Shown here in pieces: positions 4,475 to 12,551 of a DNA stretch of 12,551 bases (position 1 is its first letter; the number at the start of each line of letters is the position of its first letter). The notes beneath the pieces were generated by a model. It did not search any database and was not told the origin of the DNA. It saw only the letters and a list, made by a program, of their open reading frames with translations. The position numbers and the translations under genes were made by a program. The stretch covers positions 1 to 12,551 of the forward strand of contig JAVZSS010000020.1 in the NCBI GenBank assembly GCA_044343155.1, given 5' to 3'. Source of the stretch: SpSt-28 sp044343155 (GTDB lineage Archaea; Aenigmatarchaeota; Aenigmatarchaeia; CG10238-14; SpSt-28).

Positions 4475-7400
4475 GAAAATAGGGCAGGCTGAAGTTTTTT
4501 CAGCACTTATTTTGGCTTTAATTGGAATTTTAGGAATTTTAGTTTTCAATATTCAAAATATAACTGGAAGATTTGTTGGAGTTAAGTTAGAAAAAGAGAA
4601 AACAGATTTCATAGACGTTTATGCTTCTTCAGAAATTTTAATTAATAATTTTGAAAACATTATTTCAGGAAGATTGATTCTAGATAACGGTACAGCTTTA
4701 TCAAATAGAGAAATTAAAGTTTTTCTTAATGATGTTCTTGTTTCAACTTTAAATACTAATGAAGAAGGAAATTTTGAAATTTCTTTGAATTTATCTGAAG
4801 GAAAAAATTTAGTTAAAGTTGTTTTTGAGGGTGATGAAGATTCTTTTATTTTTGGCTCCGAGAAAGAAATTGAAATATATAAAGAAGAAACTTTTAGGAA
4901 AGAGCTAAAGTTATTTACAGATAAGGACTTTTACGAATATGGTGAAAAAATAAAAATATATGGAGAGCTTATCTATGGAGAAAAAATTAGTGATAGTTTG
5001 ATTATTTCTATAAACCTTGAGGATAAAGTTGTTTATAGTATTCAAGTTGAAGCAAAAGATGGTAAATTTGAAACAATTCTAGATGCTAATTTCTCAGAAT
5101 CTGGAAATTACAAAATTAAAGCAGTTTATAAAGATTTAGTAGAGGAAAAGTCAATTTATTTTGAATATGTAAAGTTAACGCTAAATGTTTTCTATGATAG
5201 ATTAAACACAACAACAATTAGAGTATTTGGTAATTTAACATATGGTAATTATCTAATTCCTGGAAATGTGACACTTTTAGTTAAAAACTTCCAAAGTAAA
5301 ACAGTTTTTAGTTCTTCCCAAAACTTTTCTGATAATTTTGAATTTTATGTTAATCTATTATTACCTTTAAATTATTCTTTAGATTTGATTGTTGTTAGCG
5401 AATATGGGGTGGTAAATAAAACTATTGAATTAAAAGGTAGAGAATTTTTGTTTAAACCAAAAATAGTGAAAGAGAAATTCAATTATAATTTAGGTGAAAA
5501 GGCAAAATTTGAAATTAATTTTGAAAAGAGAGTTGATAGAAAAAATGTTAAAGTTTATTTGATAGATCCTGAAGGAAGTGAAAAAGAAGTTGAGTTTTAT
5601 GAAAAAGATGGCAAATATTTTGTTGATTTAGATTTCGGAAGAAGTTTTAGACCAGGTTTGTATAAATTGAAAGTCAAAACGATTGAAGAAAAGTTTGTGG
5701 AAAAAGGAAGAGCGCCATTTAAAGTTTCGGAAAAAGTTGTTGAAGTCTTAGAAGAGGAAGAAACAGAATTTGGAGTTGGATTAGTTGCTGTTAATACACC
5801 GAAATCAATTTATTTGCCAGGAGAAGAGGTTAAAATAATTGTTGGGATATTAAACTATGAAGGAAGAAAAGTTAGTAATGCTTTTGTTAACATCCTTGTT
5901 ACTTCACCTTCTGGTAAAATAACTACTTATTCTACATTAAATGGTTCTGTGCATAATAATGGGGATGGAACTTATGTTGCATATCACAATGACACAAATG
6001 AAATCGGAAATTATACTATTCAAGTCTTTGCCTTAAATGAAGAAATTACTCTTAATGAAACTTCGTTTTTTGAAGTTAGAAATTTTGTTGAGTTTGATAT
6101 AGAAAGAGAAATACCAACAATAGCTGAGATATTTGAGAACGTAAAAGCGAATATAAGAGTAAAACCAAAAGTTAGTGTTCAAAATTTAACCATAGTAGAA
6201 AAATTACCTATAAACTTCACCAAAATAAAAGCAGAAAATGCACAAGTAATTAAAAAAGAAAACGAGATTTGGATTATCTGGAATTTTGAAGAGTTAAACC
6301 AAGAATTTAACTTAACTTATAGTTTTGATTTACCACATGTTACTCCATATCTCTATCTATTAGGTCCTTTAGAAATAAGCTATGATGAAAGTAAATTCAT
6401 CGAGTTAAAGCCTTGGAATTTGTTAGCAGCAGATGTAAGATATTTCTTCTTCACTTGGAGTTTTAGAGATACTAATAATAATCCTGTATCTCCAATGGCT
6501 TTATGTAGAGGAAAATCTTATTTTGTAAATGTTACCGTAATGGAGGTTGCAGATGACGTATCTACCTCTTCACAACAAGTAAAAATGCAAGTAAAACTTC
6601 AAGGAGAAGCAATGTTTAACGATTTGCCTTATGGGGGTTTAATTGCTACTCCACAACCATACCCAAATTTAGATGCTTTTGGTCTCACAGAGAATTGTGT
6701 ATTAGACACAAGTCCGACAGATGATAATGACCATTGTGGTAGAGTAAACCAGAGATTAGACATTACTAACGCTGCAGTATTGGGTGAACATACATTAAAG
6801 TTATATCTTGTAACGAGCGGCGATGCCCCGGTAAAATATGGAACAAACAAGCATCCGATAAGAATCATAGAATGTACAGACGCTGATTTGGTAGATGATA
6901 TTTTTGTTTATTCTGCTCCTGGAGAAAAAGAACACTATTTGCAAGGCAATTTTATTCCAAACAGAATAATTCAGGGTCATATTGGTGTTGTTGGAGTAAA
7001 AATTAAAAATTATAACACTAGCTCATTATCAAATGTGAATTTGAGTCTAACATTGTTAGATGGAACGAACGAATTAAATTGGTTTATAATAGAGGGAAGA
7101 ACCCAAACAATTCCTACACTAGCCCCCAATGAAGAAAAAGATATAGTATGGAACTTTATAGTTCCAGATAAAATTATAGCAAAAACTTATACAGCTAAAA
7201 TAACTATAAAAACTTCCAACTCTGAAAAAACGTATTATAAAAATTTTGATGTTTATTCTACTGAAGGAGTTCCTGATTATTTACTTGTATTTTATGAATA
7301 TCCAGAAACGGCCACCACCGATACAACTAATGATGAAAATCATTTTTATGGATATGTTTGTAATTATGGAGATTATAATTTAACTGTAAATATTACTCAA

Positions 7401-10400
7401 GAGTCTGTTTTAGAAAACGAAGGATCAACCTCTACAATAGTAGTTCCAACACCAGATGAAAATGTTACTGGGAGAATTAGCTGGTTCAATAGATTGATAC
7501 CAACTTCAAGTTGTTTTAATTATTATATAGCCTATATTCCTATCGGAGATGCAGGAATTGAAGAGTTTACAATTACCTTAACATGGAAAGATCCAGTAAC
7601 AGGTGAAACTAGAATTAAGAGTGAGAAGATAGGCTCTATTCCTGAGATTGGTGGCGCGCTTGGAACTTTAAACATCTCTCTCACCCCAACTGTAGTGTAT
7701 CCTGGCCAAACAGCAGTACCATTTACCTTAACTTTACAAAATACACAAGATGATGCTGGTACCAAGCAAGTTTATACTTTAGAGTTATTGATTCCACCTT
7801 GCTTTATACCATACGGATTTAGTCTACAAGATCCTGGCTATCCTATAGGAAGCGAAAGAACTGGTTGGATAGTAAAATGGACTCCCTATTATGGTGGAAA
7901 GGTAAGTTCAGATGGTAGCCGATATGGAACACCAACTGGTAATCACTGGAGAATAGCTGCTGGCGGAAGTGTAAGTATTAGCTTTTATGTTAATGTCTCT
8001 AGCTCTTGTCTACCTGGTGGTAAGAATTTTATAATTCAAGCGACTGGCTATACAGGACCAAGGGCATGGATATATCAGACCGCTTCGCAAGTTATAGTAT
8101 TAAACGCCCCTTTATTAAAAACAATAAGATATTACAACACTACTCCTTCAAATGAACAATTAGATTTCCCATCATTTTTTGCTTGTGGTAATTTTTCAAC
8201 CAAATTACAAGTTTTTAATAAAGGTAATTTACCTGCTTATAACTTTAGAATAAACGAAACAAAAAGCGATATACTTAAAACCCATCCTGAAGATCTAATT
8301 TTCTACGATTTTAATCCTTCTAATCCTTATTTAGAGCAATCAAAACTAATTAGCTGGGATGGTGGAATAAATTTCATAGCTACTGGTAAAGATAATGCAA
8401 GAAACTTTACTTATTCAATTTTTGTTCCATATCAAACTAATGGTACTTTTAGTTTTCAATCTTTAGCACTTAATAATACCTTTAGCTTTTTTGATGAAGA
8501 ATACATAATTTCAATTTCTTGTGGAGCTTCTTTAAGTGTAGACCAAATTAGAACAAGAATAGGAGAATATCCAGAACCAACTATATATGTTAATGATATC
8601 TTCAACATTTCGGCAAACATTTATAATGATGGTCCAGGAAATGCAAGTAATGTAATAGTTTGGATTAACTATACTAATTCTACTCCAATGAGAGGATTGG
8701 AAAATTTAAGAATTTATAATTCTAGTGGAATGGAAAGTAATTGGATTTATTTGGGTAATATACTACCAAAAGAAACGAAAGTTGCTTTTAATGACTATTA
8801 TTTCACAATAGATACTACAGGATTATCACCAGGAATAATAACATTTTGTATTAATGCAAATGCCACTGAAAATTCTACAGTAGTTTCTTCTTGCAGAGAT
8901 ATTACAATAAATGCACCGCCAGCATTAATTGAATTAGAAAACCCAATAGCAATTTCAAAAGAAACAGGTTCATCTTCTGGCTCATGGAGTTTTAACTTTA
9001 CATTTAACATTTCAGTTAGGGTTTCTAATTCAGAGAATGATGTTCAAATTTGTTCTTGGTTTAGTAAAACTGGAACTGAACCATTTAAATTAATAGGTTG
9101 CGATGTATATCAAGCTCCAGGAAGCAACATTGGAATTTGGAAAAATTATTCATTTGAATTCGATCCAGATTGTAGTGATATAGGTAATCCAGTTTTTGTT
9201 AAATTTAATGCAACCAATTTTGCAGGAACAGCCAATTCTACTTTGCTATCATTTGCCATAACTAAGAGTAGAATAATTTTTGAAGAAATTTTAGGAAATA
9301 GTACTGAAAGTAGAAGAGGAAAACTTCCAACAGTTTTGAGTGTTAGGGTAAAAGACTTTAATGGTACATATATTTCAAACCTACCTTTAAGATTTTACGT
9401 AACCTTAGATGGAATAGTTTATGATATAGGAAGCTTAGTCCAAACAAATTCTTCAGGTTATGCTAATTATAATTTCTTAGCATTATGTTCTCCAAAATAT
9501 TTGGTTGGATATCAAAAATGGAAGGCAGAATTAAGAAATGATGAATGCTATTTTGATAACTCAACAGAAAATTATTTTGATTTAAGAGTTTTGGTAACTG
9601 GAGATATAATACCAAATATAGTTAGGCCTGATGGTACTTCAAATTACACTCAAGAGGATACTATAACATTTTTAGCTTATGTTATTGACGATTGTGGAGA
9701 TCCATTAACTTTAAATACAACATTTTTCGCAAACCATAGTTTAGCATCTTTTGAGTGCTCTAATGTAATTCAAGTTGGTTCTAATGCCTATACTTGTGAT
9801 TGGCATACAGAAATAACAACTCCAATGGGTTGGTATAATGTTAGTATGTTTGCTTGGAAAGAGTTTCATTATTCTAATTGGAGTGTAAATTTTGGTATTC
9901 CAGGATTGTTCTATCTTCTTCCAATTTACAAATTAGAAAATCCACAATCTTATCCATTGCAAGAAGGTTGGGGATATAAGAATTGGAATTTCACAGTTTT
10001 AGCTTCAAGTGGAGATAGTGAAGAAAGTTTTGATGTAAACATATACTTGGGAAATCTTTGGCCACCAGCTTTACCTTGCTACGAATGTGTTAATTTTACT
10101 CCAGTAAGTTGCTTTAATTGTTATAGACAAGTTGTAACTTTCTTAAGAAACTTTAGCTCAAATGAAGTAGGAACTTGGTACTATAGGTTTTCTTTAGGTC
10201 CAACATCTACAACAGAAGTAAAATATGTAATTGTTGAAAAGGATGATGTTTCTTTGGAATATGTTAGTGGAAATAATTCTGTTGTTATAAGAAATACTCA
10301 ATCAGCTTTACTTTCTGTTAGAGTTTTTGATTTAGATGCAAATACATATGAATTAAATCCTCCAGCTTTAGTAACTTTCAAAATTTATGATGATAGATAT

Positions 10401-12551
10401 CCAAATGGTTATAAAGTTTTGGGAAGTGTTTATACAAATGAATCTGGATACGCAAACTACTTACTTAATATAACAGATTGTTATGGTTGGCTAGAAGGAT
10501 CTCAATATTGGGGTGCTGAAATAACTGATGATAATCCTTATTATAAAAAAGCATCAATTGGAAACTATTCCATAACAATTCAACTTCCCGGTTGTCAACC
10601 TCAAATTGATATTTATTCAATAGAGTTACCAAGAGAAACATTTCAGTACAAAAACTTTACAATTGTGACTTATGTTACTTCTTGGGTAGGAGATGCTAAT
10701 GATGCTTATATAAACATTAGTATTCCAAATGGTTGGTTTGTTGATAAAAATGTAATATATCTGGGAGAAGTTAAAACTGGAGAGTTTAAAAGAGTAAGTT
10801 GGAATATATATCCAACAAGCAGCGGAGTTTATAAAATAAGCTTTTATGCAAATTCAAGCAATGCTGGAAGTAAAGAGACTTTTAGTAGAGAATTTATTGT
10901 GTACAATTTCTTACAAACAGAAGATAATTCGTTGCCAAAAATTTTACAACCAGAAGAAGCTCTAATTCTCAAATTTGATTGTGAAGCTGGAGATTATAGA
11001 GTTGCCAATTTAACTTTAAACATTTCTTCTCAAGGTTCTAAGATTAGAATAGAAACATTTAACTCATCTAATTGGATTACTGTAAAAGATAACTTACACG
11101 TAGAAGGAAACGAAAACTATTTCATTCCAATATTATTAAATCAAATTAGCTCAAACTCCGATGGAAAATGTTTGGTTAGAATTTCAAATATTGGAGATAA
11201 TTTTGTTAATATAGAAAAAGCAATATTGACAGCTTATTATAATAAAACAGCAAAAGTGGAAGGAATAAAACTGATAATAAAAGATGTTGAAGTAGAGAGT
11301 TTGGATAAATCTGAAGATTATTTAAATGTTTCAGTTAGGATTGGTAATTCTTTGGATGAAGGTAAAATGTTTAATTTAACTTTGAAATTGGTTAAAGATG
11401 GAAATGAAATATATTCGTCAGAAAGAGAAGGATATGTTGGAGCAAATAGTTATACTTATATCAACTTTACAAACATTCAAGTATCTAATTTGGAAGAAGG
11501 AGAATATAGAATACTAGCTATTTTGAGCTATGAGAATATTTCAAAAATAATTTATAGGAATTTTGTATTAGGTGAATTGAAGTTAGATGTAGATTATTCT
11601 AAATATCAATGTAATTCAACAACAGAAAAAATAAAAGTTAAAATTTATCAGCCGTTAGAAGACAAAATTGAATATAATGTATCTTTAAGAGTTCCTAATG
11701 GTTGGAGTTATTCTCCATCTTTTGTTCAAATATATTCTAAAGGAAAAGGATATTATGAAGTAGAGTTTAACTTAACTGCCTTTTCTGATTATGAAGAAGA
11801 ATATTCTGTTTTTGTTGTTCTAAACTATAGTTATGCTAAAGGAAGGAATTTAGAAAAGGAAATTAAAATTAGAGTATCACCAAATATTCCTATTTTGGAA
11901 GTTATAAGAGAAATACCTTCCATAGTTTCTTCTTCAATCGTATTTAAACCTAGAATAGTTGTACATAATAAAGGATGCGGAATAGCAAATAATGTTACAT
12001 TAGTAGAAAAAATTTCTGCTGGATGGATAGGAGCAAATCCTTCAATAGAAAAGAATGAATATGCGAATGACGAAGAAGTTATGGATAAAGATGTTGATTT
12101 AATTTATGCAGAAACAGATTTGATTAATAATATATTAACTTGGAAGTTAAGTGAAATTAAACCAAATAAATATGCAGTCCTATCTTATCAAGTTAAAGCC
12201 CCACCTGGATTAGCAACAGAAGGCACCATGAGTTATAATGTTAGCTGGAATGAAATCTACTATTTAGAAGATAAGTATAATGCTAAGGTTTATACATATA
12301 GATATCCTCAAGAATCCCACTTGCAATTTGATCTATTTGTAACTCAAGATCCAAACTATCCTTGGCCAGAAGTTAGAAGTATAAGAGCAAATGAACCTTA
12401 CAACTTAACATTAAAGGTAACTAACATAGGAGATATAAATACAAATTCAGAATGGACAATAAAGCTATATATTCCAGATGAATGTTATTTAACGAATATT
12501 GAAAATGGGTATTGGAATAGTAGTGAAAGAAAAATTGTTTGGCAAATTGGA
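4467..12551 (+). CDS. Giant modular cell-surface protein, 5' part of 2,695 codons (3' end outside window)
   Basis: The frame starts at ATG 4467 and stays open to the last base. Residues 5-27 (IGQAEVFSALILALIGILGI and on) follow two Lys residues and form one membrane segment resembling archaeal class III (pilin-like) signals, though Ile replaces the usual basic residue before Gly. The rest is predicted outside the cell as Ig-like/CARDB/DUF11-like beta-sandwiches. Approximate modules are 52-130, 148-225, 238-314, 325-410, 437-525 (macroglobulin/bacterial-Ig style, with LPGEEVKI), 546-650 (DUF11-like), a Cys-containing region from 680, tandem units 1490-1822 and 1823-2148, a DUF11-like module from 2478 and a CARDB-like one at the end. 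No Cys occurs before residue 680. About 78 N-x-S/T sequons were counted. No catalytic motif was recognised, so S-layer, adhesin or fibre are the plausible roles. The C-terminal anchor, if any, is not visible. Confidence 0.93.
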   Translation, partial: MAKKIGQAEVFSALILALIGILGILVFNIQNITGRFVGVKLEKEKTDFIDVYASSEILINNFENIISGRLILDNGTALSNREIKVFLNDVLVSTLNTNEEGNFEISLNLSEGKNLVKVVFEGDEDSFIFGSEKEIEIYKEETFRKELKLFTDKDFYEYGEKIKIYGELIYGEKISDSLIISINLEDKVVYSIQVEAKDGKFETILDANFSESGNYKIKAVYKDLVEEKSIYFEYVKLTLNVFYDRLNTTTIRVFGNLTYGNYLIPGNVTLLVKNFQSKTVFSSSQNFSDNFEFYVNLLLPLNYSLDLIVVSEYGVVNKTIELKGREFLFKPKIVKEKFNYNLGEKAKFEINFEKRVDRKNVKVYLIDPEGSEKEVEFYEKDGKYFVDLDFGRSFRPGLYKLKVKTIEEKFVEKGRAPFKVSEKVVEVLEEEETEFGVGLVAVNTPKSIYLPGEEVKIIVGILNYEGRKVSNAFVNILVTSPSGKITTYSTLNGSVHNNGDGTYVAYHNDTNEIGNYTIQVFALNEEITLNETSFFEVRNFVEFDIEREIPTIAEIFENVKANIRVKPKVSVQNLTIVEKLPINFTKIKAENAQVIKKENEIWIIWNFEELNQEFNLTYSFDLPHVTPYLYLLGPLEISYDESKFIELKPWNLLAADVRYFFFTWSFRDTNNNPVSPMALCRGKSYFVNVTVMEVADDVSTSSQQVKMQVKLQGEAMFNDLPYGGLIATPQPYPNLDAFGLTENCVLDTSPTDDNDHCGRVNQRLDITNAAVLGEHTLKLYLVTSGDAPVKYGTNKHPIRIIECTDADLVDDIFVYSAPGEKEHYLQGNFIPNRIIQGHIGVVGVKIKNYNTSSLSNVNLSLTLLDGTNELNWFIIEGRTQTIPTLAPNEEKDIVWNFIVPDKIIAKTYTAKITIKTSNSEKTYYKNFDVYSTEGVPDYLLVFYEYPETATTDTTNDENHFYGYVCNYGDYNLTVNITQESVLENEGSTSTIVVPTPDENVTGRISWFNRLIPTSSCFNYYIAYIPIGDAGIEEFTITLTWKDPVTGETRIKSEKIGSIPEIGGALGTLNISLTPTVVYPGQTAVPFTLTLQNTQDDAGTKQVYTLELLIPPCFIPYGFSLQDPGYPIGSERTGWIVKWTPYYGGKVSSDGSRYGTPTGNHWRIAAGGSVSISFYVNVSSSCLPGGKNFIIQATGYTGPRAWIYQTASQVIVLNAPLLKTIRYYNTTPSNEQLDFPSFFACGNFSTKLQVFNKGNLPAYNFRINETKSDILKTHPEDLIFYDFNPSNPYLEQSKLISWDGGINFIATGKDNARNFTYSIFVPYQTNGTFSFQSLALNNTFSFFDEEYIISISCGASLSVDQIRTRIGEYPEPTIYVNDIFNISANIYNDGPGNASNVIVWINYTNSTPMRGLENLRIYNSSGMESNWIYLGNILPKETKVAFNDYYFTIDTTGLSPGIITFCINANATENSTVVSSCRDITINAPPALIELENPIAISKETGSSSGSWSFNFTFNISVRVSNSENDVQICSWFSKTGTEPFKLIGCDVYQAPGSNIGIWKNYSFEFDPDCSDIGNPVFVKFNATNFAGTANSTLLSFAITKSRIIFEEILGNSTESRRGKLPTVLSVRVKDFNGTYISNLPLRFYVTLDGIVYDIGSLVQTNSSGYANYNFLALCSPKYLVGYQKWKAELRNDECYFDNSTENYFDLRVLVTGDIIPNIVRPDGTSNYTQEDTITFLAYVIDDCGDPLTLNTTFFANHSLASFECSNVIQVGSNAYTCDWHTEITTPMGWYNVSMFAWKEFHYSNWSVNFGIPGLFYLLPIYKLENPQSYPLQEGWGYKNWNFTVLASSGDSEESFDVNIYLGNLWPPALPCYECVNFTPVSCFNCYRQVVTFLRNFSSNEVGTWYYRFSLGPTSTTEVKYVIVEKDDVSLEYVSGNNSVVIRNTQSALLSVRVFDLDANTYELNPPALVTFKIYDDRYPNGYKVLGSVYTNESGYANYLLNITDCYGWLEGSQYWGAEITDDNPYYKKASIGNYSITIQLPGCQPQIDIYSIELPRETFQYKNFTIVTYVTSWVGDANDAYINISIPNGWFVDKNVIYLGEVKTGEFKRVSWNIYPTSSGVYKISFYANSSNAGSKETFSREFIVYNFLQTEDNSLPKILQPEEALILKFDCEAGDYRVANLTLNISSQGSKIRIETFNSSNWITVKDNLHVEGNENYFIPILLNQISSNSDGKCLVRISNIGDNFVNIEKAILTAYYNKTAKVEGIKLIIKDVEVESLDKSEDYLNVSVRIGNSLDEGKMFNLTLKLVKDGNEIYSSEREGYVGANSYTYINFTNIQVSNLEEGEYRILAILSYENISKIIYRNFVLGELKLDVDYSKYQCNSTTEKIKVKIYQPLEDKIEYNVSLRVPNGWSYSPSFVQIYSKGKGYYEVEFNLTAFSDYEEEYSVFVVLNYSYAKGRNLEKEIKIRVSPNIPILEVIREIPSIVSSSIVFKPRIVVHNKGCGIANNVTLVEKISAGWIGANPSIEKNEYANDEEVMDKDVDLIYAETDLINNILTWKLSEIKPNKYAVLSYQVKAPPGLATEGTMSYNVSWNEIYYLEDKYNAKVYTYRYPQESHLQFDLFVTQDPNYPWPEVRSIRANEPYNLTLKVTNIGDINTNSEWTIKLYIPDECYLTNIENGYWNSSERKIVWQIG
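6480..8105 (+). other. Higher-G+C internal segment of the giant gene, starting at its first cysteine
   Basis: Sixty-base lines counted by eye in this stretch mostly fall between 32% and 47% G+C (for example 7621-7680 and 8041-8100 at 47%, 7861-7980 at 43%). Lines to its left and right mostly fall near 23-30%. A dip to 23-30% occurs around 6961-7200, giving two richer patches. Codon use changes with it (GCC, CCC, GGC and CGC appear). The first Cys codon of the protein is at 6504 (residue 680), at the left edge. The reading frame is unbroken throughout. This may reflect imported or recombined domains; compositional selection is an alternative. Confidence 0.55.
8934..9932 (+). repeat. Tandem protein unit 1 in the giant gene (residues 1490-1822)
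   Basis: The unit opens with LENP followed by an aromatic-rich segment (SWSFNFTFNISV) and a Cys-containing sandwich. A second domain at residues 1625-1696 contains SVRVKDF, GSLVQTNSSGYANY and GYQKWKAEL. A third beta domain with CGDP and TCDWH follows. The second domain is clearly homologous to residues 1950-2026 of unit 2. The repeat is visible in protein rather than in DNA, so the duplication is old. Confidence 0.6.
9933..10910 (+). repeat. Tandem protein unit 2 in the giant gene (residues 1823-2148)
   Basis: This unit again starts with LENP and an aromatic-rich strand (NWNFTV). It carries a paired-Cys insertion and then a domain at 1950-2026 with SVRVFDL, GSVYTNESGYANY and SQYWGAEI that aligns with unit 1. 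The offset between matching residues is 325-333. The third domain of this unit looks more like a CARDB module than its counterpart in unit 1, so divergence or domain replacement has occurred there. Confidence 0.6.
10077..10121 (+). other. Paired CxxC motif inside the giant surface protein
   Basis: Residues 1871-1874 (CYEC) and 1882-1885 (CFNC) form two CxxC pairs separated by seven residues that include a sequon (NFT). Outside the membrane these are more likely two disulfides, or a small disulfide knot, than a zinc ribbon, though metal binding cannot be excluded. The equivalent part of unit 1 has single spaced Cys residues and no CxxC pair. Confidence 0.5.

Noticed and set aside
4343..4549. 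Leftward open frame across the junction of the two surface genes
   Set aside because: Antisense to two well-supported coding frames; Lys- and Phe-rich with no domain.
6629..9010. Leftward open frames at 6629-6868, 7532-7765 and 8798-9010
   Set aside because: Antisense shadows of the giant gene; two fall in its higher-G+C part, where fewer stop codons make chance frames longer.

Overview
The window looks like a low-G+C archaeal chromosome (about 28% G+C in lines counted by eye). Three things point to Archaea: an archaeal/eukaryotic-type prolyl-tRNA synthetase with the C-terminal zinc module and terminal Tyr, an ADP-forming acetyl-CoA synthetase alpha subunit, and AT-rich promoters combined with short GAGGT/AGGTGA ribosome-binding sites. 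The tight packing and the N-terminus of the giant surface protein (Lys-Lys, then Gly-Gln, then a hydrophobic run) recall DPANN archaea, but the lineage cannot be fixed from this window.

Left part (1-3290): the 3' part of an acdA-like gene (+) converges on and overlaps proS (-) by 21 bp. proS is divergent, with only 29 bp between start codons, from a membrane protein (+) that reads as a fusion of a PAP2-type lipid phosphatase and a dolichol/phytol-kinase-type domain. Such an enzyme could regenerate polyprenyl phosphate, the lipid carrier for protein glycosylation.

Middle (3291-4030): a winged-helix regulator with an N-terminal coiled coil (-) lies in a 0.67-kb stretch holding seven exact TGTCGA/TCGACA hexamers. 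Two of them form a perfect 9-bp inverted repeat in the divergent promoter region. Only one further copy was seen in the rest of the window. The regulator probably controls itself and the surface-protein operon to its right.

Right part (4031-12551): a two-gene operon. The first gene is a small secreted beta-sandwich protein. The second overlaps it by 8 nt and encodes a giant extracytoplasmic protein, open for 2,695 codons with no stop before the window ends. The giant protein has one N-terminal membrane segment, a long series of Ig-like/CARDB/DUF11-like modules, about 78 N-x-S/T sequons and a tandem duplication of about 330 residues. It also has an internal stretch of higher G+C whose left edge coincides with the first cysteine of the protein.

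Working hypothesis (inference): a regulator-controlled, heavily glycosylated cell-surface structure sits next to an enzyme that could recycle the glycan lipid carrier. No tRNA, rRNA, CRISPR array or transposase was seen. No gene-free stretch exceeds 300 bp; the longest are 3291-3427 and 3884-4030.
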